This document shows positions 34,734 through 47,340 of a DNA stretch of 64,000 bases, piece after piece. A program made the position numbers and the translations under genes. The DNA lies in contig NC_057867.1 in assembly GCF_019393635.1 (NCBI RefSeq), positions 62,627,492-62,691,491 of the forward strand. The letters are read 5' to 3'. Within the stretch, counting starts at the first letter, position 1, and each line of letters opens with the position of its first letter. This DNA comes from Dromiciops gliroides (Eukaryota > Chordata > Mammalia > Microbiotheria > Microbiotheriidae). Under the pieces are notes generated by a model that made no database searches, was not told the origin of the DNA, and saw only the letters and a list, made by a program, of their open reading frames with translations.

Positions 34734-35665
34734 GTAAGTAATAAACATACAGGTTTATTAGCTTATGAACATACATATGGGTTTATTAGCTTATTTCCCT
34801 GTGAAAATTGACAGATGTGGTTGAATAGTCGAAGGAGTATAGATATAGGCAAGTTGTCCAACAAATTAGAAAGGTGCAAAATAAGCTTCAGTTCATTGTT
34901 GGATCCTTATTTCTCAAGAATTATTTTATGCTGTGTTATGATAATTATAATACACAACATTATCATGGTGGGTAGCAACTGTATGTATGAAGATGACTTT
35001 CATTGCTTGCCAATAGGCCACCCAGAAGGTGATACTCTCAAAATATAATAGAAGAGGGGGAAAATGAGTAGCGGGAAAGAGTGAGTGTGAATTTGTTAAA
35101 ATTTTTCATGGCTGATATTCAAAGGATGATCCTGGAGAAAATACATTTCCTTAGCTACTAAGTAGAATGCTACATAAAAATATGATGTAGTTGCACAAGA
35201 GGGAGGCTTTTCCTAAGAAAATAGCAGCTAAGAGTGAACTGCTGTGTTCAGAATTTGCCTTCAGCATCATTGTAAATCATTGCCCATAAGAGGGAAAGGG
35301 GGAAAAGTAAGATATTTGGATAAATTTTAGATGGAATGAACAAAGACATTTGTTTTTCACTTTGTCCCCATCTGACCCTGTATATTAGTGTTAAAATAGA
35401 AAATTATTTAATTTACGAGTGAAAAGAAGAAACCAAAAGAAGCTAATTGAACCCAACCAGGGCGAAGTCTTAGGTAGTTAGCACCTTTTGGTTTTTCTTA
35501 GAGAATATCTAGGCCAATGTGATTTGAGCTACTCCAGGTTTTTAGTTCTAAGACTTACATAACATTGATTTGAAGAAGTATAATGTGTGTAGGTCTTTGT
35601 TGTAGCCCTGCTATGTGGGTGACTGTGAGTAAGGTATTTCACTGCTCTGGGCCTCAGTTTCTTAT
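34734..35665. other. Start of intron 8
   Basis: Unassigned, with a local short duplication (TTTATTAGCTTAT) at 34755-34795. Confidence 0.4.
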
Positions 35666-35669
35666 CACT

Positions 35670-35965
35670 TTTATTGAGGTAGTCAGTCAAGAAGCATTTA
35701 TTAAGCACCTACTATGTGCCATGCACTGGGCTAAGGATCCAAAGAAAGGTAAAAGACAGTCACTGCTCTCAAAGTGCTCACATTCTAGTGGAGGAAGCAA
35801 CATGAAAATGATTATATACAAACAAAAAGGATAAAATGGAGATACTCAATGGAGGAAAGGCTTCCTGGACAGGGTGGGATTTGAACTTGAACTTGAAGGA
35901 AGCCAAGAGAGAGAACGAAGGAGAGTATCCCATGTGTCCGAAGTTTAAGGTGTATATTGTTGGGA
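35670..35965 (-). mobile_element. L2 3' end, antisense
   Basis: GCATTTATTAAGCACCTACT, AAAGACAGTCACTGCTCTCA, GGGATTTGAACTTGAACTTG. Confidence 0.8.
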
Positions 35966-36229
35966 AAAATGTGCTATCCCAATGCAACTTTTCCCTGTGC
36001 CCACTTGATCTGCAGTGCCAGGTGCCTTTGGTGCAGAGGAGCAGTCTTCCCTTGGACCTCAGACCTTCTATGTCCAGCTGCACAGTTGGAGAGCAGGACT
36101 GCCATTTCTTACTGTGCAGGTTCAACTTCCATCTCCTGCTGTACTTGTGTCCTACTTAATATCCAGCTTGGGGCCTCCCATTTGACCATGTGCCTTCCAT
36201 CTCACCTTGTGCTTGCCTCTTAACCTGAT

Positions 36230-37455
36230 GTCTAGCATCCTTGATGAACAGTCTTGCACCTGGTCATAATCTACCCATCCCATCATCCACACTCTATTCC
36301 CTATCTGCCATCTCTTGATTCCTTATTCCCATCCCTACCCACCCCTTCTACTGTGCCCTCTGGTATGTCTGTTCCATAGGCAACAAACTTCACTTCATCC
36401 TAAATCTTGTCCTCTCCCACTCCTTTCATCTTCTAGCAGTCACTGAAACCTGGAACCCACCACCCCCAGTGACAGATACAGCCTCCCTGGCCACCCTTTC
36501 CAGTGATGGCTACACCTTTCATTCCCTTCACCTCCTTAGTCAAGTTGGGAAAGAGTTGGAATACTCCTTGTTCTCCTCTGCCACTTTCAAGTTCTCCCCC
36601 TCTCTCCATCTCTCAGTAATCTCTCCTCCTCTGAGGTCCATGTTATTGACATCTACCAACCAATCTAGATCCTGGTGACTGCTGTATATAGATCTCCAGG
36701 TCATGTGCCTTTCAACCTCAGCAAGTTTATACCTGGTTTACAATTTTTCTTCCCTCCTCAACTCCTGCCTTCATACGAGGGGACTTTAACATACATATTG
36801 ACTCACCTTCAAACACCCTAACCACTCAGTTCCTGAACTTACTCACTTCCCATGATGTACTCCTCCACCCCACCTCAGCCACATACAAAGATGGTCATAT
36901 CCTTGATCTTGCCATCACCCACAAATGTACTACCTCCACGTTCAAGAATTCTGAAATCCGCATCTTTTTATCAAAACACAGTCTATTGGCTTTCCACCTC
37001 TTCTTCTACCTTCTCTTACCAAACCCTACTCTTCATCCACACTGAGCTCCAGTGCCTTTACCCCTCAGTTCTCTCCCAGCCATCTCTTGTACACTACCCA
37101 CTCTTTCTTTAATCCAGCTTGACTTCTTGGTCAATCAGTTTAACTTTACACTGTCTTCCTCTCTCCATTCCTGACCCCCATTTTGTATCTCCAATTACGC
37201 TCGGCCAAGCCTCAGCCTTGAGTCATTCCTGCCATTCACTGGCTTCACTCCTCCACATGTACTGCTGAATGGAGGTGGAGAAAAGCACATAACCGTTTTG
37301 AATGGGTCCACAACAAATTTGTGTTACACAATCTCAACTGGGCCCTTACTGCTGCTTAGACACTTATCAACTCAACTATCCCACTCTACGCTTCAACCCT
37401 CCACAGATGTCCTATGGCTCCCTTTCCCCTCACCCTCTCCGAGAACTTTGCCTCA

Positions 37456-37460
<5 letters not shown>
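36230..37460 (+). mobile_element. L2/CR1 LINE endonuclease region, sense
   Basis: Plus-strand translation holds GDFNIHIDSPSNTL, the GDFN motif of the APE-type endonuclease, followed by SATYKDGHILDLAIT. Upstream and downstream L2 coding text is broken by stops. The element runs into a (CA)n tract. Confidence 0.85.

Positions 37461-37502
<42 letters not shown>
37459..37502. repeat. (CA)n microsatellite
   Basis: About 21 CA units. Confidence 0.95.
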
Positions 37503-37504
<2 letters not shown>

Positions 37505-37740
37505 ATACAAAATAAACTGAAGATAGTCTTAGAGGGCAAACAGGAAGATTCAAGAGGACTTGGAAGGGCCTGTTGTAGCTAAGACTTGAAGAAAGCCAGG
37601 CAAGTCGGGAGGGAGGGATGAGGGAGAGAGTTCCAGATTTGGGGGACTGGAGATAGAATAGCTTGTCCAAGGAGCACTAAGAGGGCCAGTTTCACTGGAT
37701 TGCAGAGGACGTGGAAGGGAGGAAGTTACAATTCTTTTTA
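37503..37740 (-). mobile_element. L2 fragment, antisense
   Basis: AGACTTGAAGAAAGCCAGGC and GTTCCAGATTTGGGGGACTG; ends 44 nt before exon 9. Confidence 0.65.
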
Positions 37741-37784
37741 TTACAGTTCTCTATACTGACATCTATCCTTTACAAACAAACTAG

Positions 37785-37973
37785 GTCTTGTCCTGGATTC
37801 ATCCTGAGAGTCAGGCAACAATAACTCGATGCAGCCAGCCACTTGTAGGCCCGAATGATAAACGCTGCAAAGAAGATGAAAAATACTTGCAGACGATAAT
37901 GGATGCAAACGCCCAGTCACACAAACTTCTTATCTTTGATGCCAGACAGAACAGTGTCGCTGATACTAACAAG
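37785..37973 (+). CDS. MTMR1: MTMR1 exon 9
   Basis: Acceptor AAACTAG, donor AAG|GTACGT; 189 nt, phase 0. Residues 285-347. Carries the family signature [20 protein letters not shown] and the segment [16 protein letters not shown]. Confidence 0.98.
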
Positions 37974-38214
37974 GTACGTCCTTAGAAGAGACCTGAGAGA
38001 CGTCATTGCAAAGTAAGCCTAGGAGAGAAATGGGTGCATTTCCAACGACTGACTTCTTTCCTCCTTAAAGGCACCAAGCACTCTGAATAGCCCGAAGATT
38101 TTGAATTCATGTTTACACTTGTCTCTGATCTGTCCTTTTAATATTATGAGATAAGGCTTCTTTTTTCTTTTTTCCTCTTTACCACTTTGGGGAATGTAAG
38201 ATATAAGCGGAATG

Positions 38215-38360
38215 GGGCAGCTAGTCGGCACAGTGGATAGAGCACCGGCCCTGGATTCAGGAGGACTTGAGTTCAAATGTGACCTCAAACACTTGATACT
38301 TACTAGCTGTGTGACCCTGGGCAAGTCACTTGACCCCAATTGCCTCACCAAAAAAAAAAG
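38215..38360 (+). mobile_element. WSINE1-type SINE
   Basis: AGATATAAGC flanks both ends. Confidence 0.92.
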
Positions 38361-38629
38361 ATATAAGCAGAAGTCTTGTCTCTTGTGCCAACTAATTACC
38401 TGTCTAGAAAGGGTGTGGATGTCCCAAGTAGGAAATAATTATTTCATTGAAATGAGCTTGAGATGAAATGCTGTTATTCTCCCCACCCTACCCCCGAGTG
38501 CATCTTTAATGATCATAGCTCCCTTTCCCAACGTCAAACTTATGCAGTACAGTGATACCATCATCTTAAAATCTTCTGGAAATGAAGTTCTTTTCTAAAG
38601 AGGTTACTGTATTAGAACAGGTAGTTTTC

Positions 38630-38807
38630 CAAAGTCCTGCCAAACATTGTTGGTGTACATCATATGTAGCAGCATTCTTAGCTGTGTCTGCATTCAGTCA
38701 TAAGACAAATGTGCTTGTAGAGCTGTCTGTAAAACTGATAGTCAATTTATGAAGTCATTGAACTTTGACTTTGGCTTCCCAGCTTTTCTTTTCTCTTATT
38801 TTTTTTT
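38630..38807 (-). repeat. Inverted repeat unit, right copy (intron 9)
   Basis: Partner of the intron 5 unit, in opposite orientation. The two are 6.4 kb apart and bracket exons 6, 7, 8 and 9. Confidence 0.95.
38662..38788 (-). ncRNA. Candidate H/ACA snoRNA-like element, intron 9 copy (antisense)
   Basis: Identical sequence to the intron 5 candidate but on the minus strand. It would be antisense to MTMR1, so it could not be released from the MTMR1 intron as a snoRNA. If the element is real, the intron 5 copy is the likelier source. Confidence 0.25.
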
Positions 38808-39945
38808 CCTCTGTAGTGCCTTGTCCCTCTTTACCCTACCAATAAGAAAGAATCTGATAACACTCATTTATACATGCTGGTTGACTGATTACACTTAATT
38901 GGGGATGAGTTTCAGACAGTATATCATTTCAGTCAAGCCTTTCATTTAAAGCATTTTATCTCTAATTGTGTGACACTTTGTCCCATTAAAGGGATGTCAG
39001 GCATCAGTAAGCAGATGGAGATTTTGGGGGTTGGGTAGGGCATGGGAAAGCTTCTAGCAGTATGAAGATACTAGGTCCCATTGTCCCCAGCTTAGGCTAG
39101 AATTTGGAATCTGTCGTGTGCTTGCACATACGTGTTTACCATATGCTTTCCTCCAGACATTCCCCAAATCCCTTCTCTAGCCTCTTCCACTCTATCTTCC
39201 TCATTTTTCCTCAGGCTACCATATAGATAGGTATATATATGTGTGTATATACGTATAGATATGCTTGTTTATATTTTATGCTTCTCAGGATAGTTGACGT
39301 TAATGTTCATTATATTTTTGTGACATAAAATGGAGAGCTCTGTGGTCACCAAAGGTGTTTGCAATTGTCATGGACGTTCTTTGCACAGAGTACAGAGGAA
39401 GAGCAATTCCTCATAGGTGGGGAGGTCTTCCAGCTGCTCCCATTTGCAAATGATAGGCTTGCTTGGATCAACCTCCATGTATTTCACACAAGCCTTTGCT
39501 CATGCCTGGAATATATTTGTTCTTTTCTCTACTTCTTTATCTTCAGGACCTAACCCCAGATTCCACTTCCTCTCTGAAGTCTTTTTTTTTTTTTTTTGGA
39601 TTACTCCTATTGCTAATGCATTTTCCCTTCTCACTTTTCCTAGTACTATACTTATTTATGTAAATGTTGGATCCTCCTAGTAGAATGCAAGCTTATTGAG
39701 GGCAGAAACTGTTTTATTGCTGTCTTTGTATCCCTGGTGTGTTATGTGACCTCAGTTACTCAAAAGATGAGCTTAACAATCTATACAGGAGAAACTAAGC
39801 TGATAAAATCCTTATTGATTGCATTATGACATATAGTTGGAATTAACATATCAGTATATTTATATGTGAAAGTTTCTACACATGCCCAGTGACACATATA
39901 TCTATATTATAATTCAATGAATATGACACCCAGTTGCTCATAAAT
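38808..39945. other. Intron 9, largely unassigned
   Basis: Short (TATATG)n at 39228-39260 and an L2 sense 3' end at about 39480-39750 (GAATGCAAGCTTATTGAGGG). Confidence 0.4.
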
Positions 39946-39949
39946 CTGA

Positions 39950-40135
39950 ACAGTGCCATTTGACAAGCATTTATTAAAAATCTGCTATGTTCAAAGCACT
40001 AGGCTCAGCTCAGTCCAAAGACAAAAATAAAGTAGTCCCTGCCCTCAAGGGGAGTAGAGCATACATGCCAGGAAGGTTGAAGCAGAGAACAGTAACTGGG
40101 AGGATAAAGGAAAGCTCTTCAGAGAAGTTCATCCC
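39950..40135 (-). mobile_element. L2 3' end, antisense
   Basis: ACAAGCATTTATTAAAAATC then AGTAGTCCCTGCCCTCAAGG. Confidence 0.7.
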
Positions 40136-40607
40136 AGTCTAGATCTTCATTGATCACTTTCTCAAGGAGTCTGGTGCCTGGCTTACAATCTCTCTACCCC
40201 AATCCTATCCTCATTATAGTTGTGGTTGCTAAGAAACATATGGGTATCCATTTATTCCACTAGAGATTTCCAAAATGACACTGAAGATTCCTGGTTCGTA
40301 GATCAACAAAGTGGAGGACTTCTCAAATCTCTGCAAAGTAGATTATGCACAAGAGATAAAGCTATTTGAAGTGCCTCCACAGTCTAGGAAACTAAGAACC
40401 CAAATGATCTAAAAACGTGGTCAACTAACACAGTAATAGCTAACTCCCAGCATGCTCACTCAGCATCCCCTCCCCCACCACCTACCACACAGTGACAGCA
40501 AGGCTATACAAACTGTCCCATTGCTTAAAACAGAGCTCAGGTCAGTGACCCAACATTGAACTTGAAGGGTGCTGGTAGTAAACCCACCCCTAACACACAG
40601 ATAGATA

Positions 40608-40660
40608 AATAGATACATAGATATATAGGTAGATAGATAGAAAGGAAGGAAGGAAGGAAG
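40608..40660. repeat. (GATA)n/(GGAA)n tract
   Basis: GATAGATAAATAGATACATA then AAGGAAGGAAGGAAGG. Confidence 0.9.
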
Positions 40661-40714
40661 TCATGATAGTATCTTCCCTCTAGGATTCCCCCCCCCCCCA
40701 GTTACGCTCTATTT

Positions 40715-40870
40715 ATCTTGTTTGTACATAGTCATCATGTGTTGTCTCCCCCATTAGAATGTGAACTCCTTGGGAATGAGGTCTGTGATTCTTACTTTCT
40801 TTGTATCTCCAGCACTTAGTATAGGATGGCCTTAATGCAAGCTTGTTGATTGATTGAGTGAGTGAGTGAG
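40715..40870 (+). mobile_element. L2 3' end, sense
   Basis: CCCCATTAGAATGTGAACTC, then TTTGTATCTCCAGCACTTAG and a (GAGT)n tail. Confidence 0.75.
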
Positions 40871-41059
40871 TGTTAAATTAATGAGCAGACTGAAAATTTT
40901 CTGTTCATTTGCAGTATTCTAGAGACTTTGGAGATAAATACTGGTAGATCCATTATATGGAAGAGGAGACTGAGAAACAGAGATAGTAAGACCCTTATTC
41001 AGTCCCAGAAAAACTGTACGAGCCTTGCTATCCCATCAATCACCAGGCAATTTGTAGAC

Positions 41060-41470
41060 GCCAGCACTGTGCTAGGTAGTGAAGATGTGAAAGATAATAA
41101 ATCCAACAATCCCTCCTGAAAGGAACTTGCATTCTAATGAGAGAGACAGGACACAAATTAGTAAAAATAAGGAACCAATATAAAGAGAATAAAACAAATA
41201 AATGCAAAGGACTTAAAAGGCAGTTGGAGAGGGAAAATCCTAGTCATTACAATCAGTAAAGATTTCCCATAGAACTGGGGTGATGCTTGTGTTGTGAAGA
41301 AAGGGTTTCTGTGGGGCAGAAGTAAGGAGGGAGTGCATTCTAGGCATGAAGAAGAGCCAGTGCAAAGAGGCAAGAGTTGGGGTGATGAAATGTGTGTGAG
41401 GAGCAGAGAGAAGGTTGTCTGTTGTAGCCAGATTTCCAAGTGTGGGGTGGTGAATAATATATGAGAAGCT
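41060..41470 (-). mobile_element. L2 fragment, antisense
   Basis: GCACTGTGCTAGGTAGTGAA, GAGTGCATTCTAGGCATGAA, GGTTGTCTGTTGTAGCC. Confidence 0.7.
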
Positions 41471-41499
41471 TATAAAAATTAGCTTCTCTGTGATTCACA

Positions 41500-41735
41500 G
41501 TTGCCATCTAGGCGGCACAGTGGATGGAGCCCTGGGCCTGGAGTCAGGAGGAGATGAGTTCAAATATAACCTCAGAAAGTGATTAGCTGAGTGACCCTGG
41601 GCAAGTCACTTAACCTATGTCTCAGTTTACTCAGCTGGAAAGTGGTGATTGTTATAAAATGAGATGATATTTATAAAGTGCTTAGCACAGTGCCTGCCCC
41701 ATAGCAGGCATTTAATAAATCCTCCCTTGCTTCTT
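41500..41735 (+). mobile_element. MAR1-like SINE
   Basis: Divergent SINE head, GTGACCCTGGGCAAGTCACT, then the tail GAGATGATATTTATAAAGTG and GCACAGTGCCTGCCCCATAG. Confidence 0.8.
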
Positions 41736-42204
41736 TCCTTGGGCTTGAGACAATAGTAAAAACCATTCGTCTACATATGAGACTTTATATTTCTCACAAC
41801 AACCTTGTGAGGTAAATGGTTTATTATCATAATCCATCTTCTCTTCATAGCTGAGGAAATAGGCCCCAGGGAGATAAACCCTCTTCCAGTGACTGACAGT
41901 GACAAGCAGGTGTGTCTTCTGATACCAAATCCAGGTAGCTCATGTGTAAACCCTTTCATGTTTCTGTCGACTCTAGTTCTGCTTTTCAAGAAATTCCTTT
42001 CAATTAAACCTTTATTAAAGGCCTTCCTTGTACAAAACTGGGCAAAATCACTTCACCTCTCAGTGCCCTACACTGATAGAGGGACTGTCCTCATTGGGAT
42101 TTCCCTTTACCTGTGAAATCACAGGTCAAAATTTCAGGGAATCTATGAACCTGGATAGAAGGGAAGAAAATTATGTATATGTTTTCATTCTCCTCTAACT
42201 GATG

Positions 42205-42330
42205 TTAAGCATTTCCTTCAGTTATTTAAAAACATTCTTCTGAGAAGCAGTCCATAGATTCACCAGATGTCCAAAGGAATCTGACAGCAAAAGTAAATAA
42301 GTAAAAAGATTTGAGAGCCCCTGCTCTAGG
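42205..42330 (-). mobile_element. hAT-like MITE fragment
   Basis: Reversed relative of the 6243-6470 element (AGTCCATAGATTCACCAGAT). Confidence 0.5.
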
Positions 42331-43765
42331 TGCTGAGGTCTGCCAGGTCTCCTTGCAAATGACATTGGTCCAATTATGTATTGCCTCAGACATCGCAGAA
42401 CCCCCTGGGAGAGACCTGTAATCCTAGAAGAGTTTAGGCTAATGACCTACAGAGGAAAAATCAAGTGGATGAAATGCCTATTATTCAAACTCTTATATGT
42501 AGTTGGAACTGGTCCATCAATATGTGTATCTTGAACAAGCACTACAGATGGACAGAGAAGTGGGTCCACAATTGAGTAGGAGGAAGAAAATGCTGTGTCT
42601 GGGAACACAATTCTGAAGACTCTAAATTTCAGCTCACCCAGCAAATAGTCATGAAGAGGTTGCAATATATTACCAGTCACAAATTGTACAGGGGAAGCGG
42701 TGTTAAACTTGTCAAAGATATGTATGACTGAAAAAAAGATGAATAAGTGAACCAGTGGACAGTCTTTATTATATAAGGAGACCTAGTGAGGTCCCCAACT
42801 TGGCTGGACCCATGTTGGAGGACTTCTGGGAGGACATGGGTAATAATAATGTAGGAATGAAATGGCCCAGATGGTTTGCAGTTTGCTTTGATGGAGGGTG
42901 TGTACCCATGTCAATGAGACACTAAATTAAAATACAATGAGATCCATTGAAGTTCCTAGGGGTTTTTTTCTTTATTATCTTCCCCTCCCTGTGATAGCTT
43001 CCAAAATGATTATGTGATGCTTTCAAGATGGTGTCATCTCCCGTTGTGATTTCCTTGATGTATACTTGGTTTTGTCAAGCTGTTCCTCTTGACTTTGCTG
43101 TGTTGAGTGCTATTTCAACTTCTGTGTCTAGCACATTGTGTAAGGTGTAAGGTGTAAGGTTGAAATCTAGTAAGTAGTTCATCTACCACTGACCATAAAA
43201 AAAGGTCAACATGGGAAACGTAGGCAAATTTATTCCACTTTTTACTTGTTTTTCTTCTGTCAGCTTTTTTCTCTGAATGCTCTCCAGATGTGGCATAGCT
43301 GGGTCTCAAGCCAAGCTTTTTGTGGACTGTATTCTAAATATGGATGCCGTGTCTTTCTGCTTGATAAAGACAGAAAACATTCATTGACAAAAGTTATTTC
43401 TAGACTCCTTTCCCATGGATATATTATAAAAAGAAATCTATAACTAGAAAATACAGGTATATTTCATTCCCCAAAAGCCCCAAAGTGTTCTCCAGGTTAG
43501 TTTGTTGTCCTGGAATATTTTCTTTTTAAAAAATTAAAAAAAAAAACCTATTTGAAAACTGTGTCATTGGCTGGAGCTTGGAGATCTTTTTACCCTAAAG
43601 AAATATTGTCAGATATCTGCCATATTGAGGCTTGACGTGGATTTGCAAATGGCTTTAGCCTTTCTTTGTCAGGGAAACTAAGACCAAACCCCAGATTTAG
43701 CCCTATCATCATGGTGTTCTGCATAGAGAAGGTCCATTCTCCATTAGCAGCTCTGCCTGGCTTCT
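42331..43765. other. Intron 9, nothing recognised
   Basis: No exon or repeat identified; open frames look random. Confidence 0.4.
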
Positions 43766-44049
43766 CCTCCTCTTGGCTAGGATAAGCTATTCTCCTGTGA
43801 AGAATGGCTTGGGTTTGGACCGCGCTACACTTTCCCACCTTCCCACCTTCCTCAGCCTCCTAACCCCTCTGATTGGAGGACTGGAGGGTGGATCCTCAAC
43901 TCCTCCAAATGCTTTTCTTTATAGAGGACTCACCACCTTTCTGGCAAGTCCTTTCTCCATTGGCTGCCCTGTTTGGCTTCCATTCCAAGGAACAATCTGC
44001 CCTATGTGAGCCCAGCACCGCCTAGGGACTCCCCCAATTTTCAGCTTCC

Positions 44050-44190
44050 TCTTGTGTGTTATCTTCCCCCATTAGACTATAAGCTCCTTAAGGACAGGAG
44101 CTGTCCCTCCTTATTTGTACTTCTACTAATTAGCACAGTGCCTGGCACATAATACAAGCTTAACAAATGCTTATTGAATTGAAAATAGAA
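44050..44190 (+). mobile_element. L2 3' end, sense
   Basis: CCCCATTAGACTATAAGCTC, then CACAGTGCCTGGCACATAAT and CAAATGCTTATTGAATTG; ends 131 nt before exon 10. Confidence 0.8.
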
Positions 44191-44320
44191 GGTTCACTTG
44201 ATATACTTTTTAAAAACAAACCATACCATTCATTATTTCTCTGAATTGTTTTCATCTCTTTTCTGTACAGAAGTGGGAAAATCTAGATAAATCACCAGCA
44301 TGTTAATTTATTTTAAATAG

Positions 44321-44506
44321 GCAAAAGGTGGAGGATATGAAAGTGAAAGTGCCTATCCAAATGCTGAGCTGATATTCTTGGAAATTCACAATATTCATGT
44401 GATGAGAGAATCATTACGTAAACTGAAAGAAATTGTTTATCCTTCGATTGATGAGGCCAAGTGGCTGTCCAACGTGGATGCAACACATTGGTTGGAATAT
44501 ATAAGG
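44321..44506 (+). CDS. MTMR1: MTMR1 exon 10
   Basis: Acceptor TTTTAAATAG, donor AGG|GTAAAG; 186 nt, phase 0. Residues 348-409 ([20 protein letters not shown] ... THWLEYIR). It includes the helix-rich stretch ([20 protein letters not shown]) before the active-site exon. Confidence 0.97.
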
Positions 44507-44699
44507 GTAAAGAACTTCCATCTTATAACTATAACTGTGTTATTAAAACTTTGTGTGATTGTACCAAAACTATACTTGCATTCATCTTACACGTGAATAT
44601 ATCTCTTGCATACTTAAACTCTTTTCCTCTGTTTCCATGAACAGAAATCTTGATGTGTCCTTGGGGTGGAGGAAGGGGTGTTTAAGAAGCAGTGCTTTA

Positions 44700-44852
44700 G
44701 GGGGCAGCTAGGTGGCGCAGTGGATAGAGCACCGGCCCTGGAGTCAGGAGTACCTGAGTTCAAAATCCGGCCTCAGACACTTAACACTTACTAGCTGTGT
44801 GACCCTGGGCAAGTCACTTAACCCCAATTGCCTCACTAAAAAAAAAAAAAAG
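44700..44852 (+). mobile_element. WSINE1-type SINE
   Basis: GCAGTGCTTTAG flanks both ends. Confidence 0.93.
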
Positions 44853-45454
44853 AGGCAGTGCTTTAGAAGATGAGAACATGGATTTAGAGTGAAAAGTGAC
44901 TGTACATATACTCCACGTACTCCATCACACATTTAAAAGATCAAGAAATAGACTCAAAGTAGTGAATTGACTTGGATTATAAGTAGCAGAAGCAGGATTC
45001 AGGCCTCTCCTCACTCAGCATACCTCCCAGCAGTCCACTATGAGGCACTGGTGATGCAAAGACAAAAAAGGAACAGGCCTTCTCAAGGATACTGGTTTTA
45101 ATCTAGCAAGAGGAAGCATAATGTGTCTGTGTGTCCGTCTGTCCATCTAAAAAAAAATGAATCAGCTGTACAAGGACAGGAGGGGAAGAGATGTGGCTAA
45201 ACAGTACTTTGAGTCAAAAAGATCCAGGGGTTTAATGCTGAACTGGAGTCAACAGTGGCTGCCAAGAAAAGGCCTGTGATGAGAAGCATTGTGTCCCAAA
45301 TCAGAAAGGTAGTAACATGATTGCTGTTTGTGCCTCTCAGACTACCCATATACTATAATGTGGAAATCTAGGCACCTTATTCCAAAAAGGACAGTAAGAA
45401 ACCAGAAAAACAAACAAACCAACTTCAGAGTAGGGCAACCAGGATGGTAAGAGG

Positions 45455-46200
45455 AGTCTGTTTTTATATAACAAATATTTTTATTTATGGTTTTGAGTTT
45501 CAAATTCTATCCCTCCCTGAGGCCGTAAGCAATCAGATATGGGCTATACATATGAGATTATGTAACACATTACTGTATTAGTCATTTTGTGCAAGAAAAC
45601 TTGAATAAAAGGCGGAAAAATGAAAGAAAGTGAAAAATAGCATGCTTCAGTCTGTGCTCAATCAACAGCAGTTCTTTCTTTGGAGGTGGATACTGTGCTT
45701 CATCGTTAGTCCTTTGGGATTGTCTTGGATCATTATATTGCTGAGAATAGTTAAGTCATTCACAGTTCTTCATCAAACAATATTGCTGTCCCTGTGCACA
45801 ACATTCTCCCAGTTCTGCTCACTTCACTACACATCAGTTCATACAAGTCTTTCCAGGCCTTTCTGAAACCATCCTTGCTTGTCATTTCTTATAGCACAAT
45901 AATATTCCATCACTATCATATACCACAGCTTATTTGGACATTGCCCAATTGATGGGCATTCCTTTGATTTCCAATTCTTAGCCACCAGAAGAGCTGCTAT
46001 AAATATTTTTGTACAAACAAGTCTTTTTCTCTTTTTGGGGATGTCTTTGGAATATAAACCTTGCAGTGATATTGCTGGATCAAAGAGTATGCACAGTTCT
46101 ATAGCCCTTTGGGCATAGTTCCAAAATAGTTCCAGGATGGCTGGATCGGTAAGGAATTTTGAGCATGACACATGAAGGACCCTCCCCACCAAATGGTACC
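45455..46200 (-). mobile_element. L1 3' end with ORF2 C-terminus, antisense
   Basis: Minus-strand frame (45839-46216) carries IFIAALLVAKNWKS and MEYYCAIRND, the C-terminal end of L1 ORF2. The 3' UTR lies to the left (GCAATCAGATATGGGCTATA). A second copy of the same region is at 60820-61630. Confidence 0.8.
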
Positions 46201-46224
46201 TAAGCATGCTGCTCAATGTGCCAG

Positions 46225-47340
46225 ATACTTGCTAGCTGCTGGGGATACAGAGAGGAAACAGTGCCTACCCTCGAAGAACTTGGATTTGGCAAGTTGTTTA
46301 AGGAATCGAGATGTTAAGCTTGGAGAGGATAGGACTGGGAGAACACAGTAAGCTACCTTCAAAGATCTGAAGAACTATCGCAGAGATTTATTTTGCTTGT
46401 TTCCAGAAGAAAAAACACTGAGTAATGGGCAAACAGTACAAGGAGTCATCTTTACACTCATTATCTTTATTAGGAAGCAGATCTGTGGAGCTGATCCAAA
46501 CCAGAATGGCCTACCTTGCAGAGTAGTCATTTCCATTGACTAAGATGTTCACATAGAGAAGTTGGCTGACCACTTTTCAGGGATATGGAAGGGTGGGTTC
46601 GTGCATTAGGTTAGAGGTTAAACTAAGTTACGGTAAGGCCCCTTACAGTGCTAAGATTCTATCTACTCTCTGATAATGTGAATTCTTAGTGAATATGTCT
46701 TAGGACGTTCTTAAGCTATCCTAAGACATTGTGTATAGTGTTGGAATTAGGAGAGATGAGTTCAGAGCCCCTGACACTTCAAAGCTATATAAACATGGAC
46801 AAGTTACTTTACTAGGCTCAATTTTATCATTTGTAAGACAGATGGTATCTGTACTAGCTTCATCATAGTGTTGCTGAGCTGCTCAATGAGGCTGTCCATA
46901 AAGCTCTATGTAAACTTTAAAGTGCTATGGGGATACCAATGCCAAAGTGAGACAGGCCTTACCCCAGGGCCCTTGTAGTCTAGTAAAGGGGTTAAGATGT
47001 AGCACTTCAGGACACAAATAAAATTAAAAGTGGTTTGTGGGATAGTAACAACTGGGGAAATCAAGAGAGACCTCTTGAAGGAGTTACCACCTCGAAGGGA
47101 ACTAAGAGTTCACAGAAGCATGGAACGGGGCGTAGTAGGAGCTTAGGGGATGTGGAATTCTGTTGAATCAGTCTGGAAACACAGACAGGATCAGATTGGG
47201 AAAGACTAGAAAGACCGAACAGGATTTATTTTCTCCTAGAAGCGAAAGGCAACTATTGAAGCTTCCTTTGCAGGAGAGTATCAGAGAAGGATGAGAGTTT
47301 GGAAATTAGGAGAAAGGGGGATGATCAAAGGGTCAAGTTC
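46225..47340 (-). mobile_element. L2-like fragments, antisense
   Basis: Pieces such as GGCCTTACCCCAGGGCCCTT and GATTGGGAAAGACTAGAAAG. Boundaries uncertain. Confidence 0.5.

Noticed and set aside
45839..46216. 125-codon minus-strand open frame
   Set aside because: It is the C-terminal remnant of L1 ORF2 (MEYYCAIRND), already listed as a mobile element.
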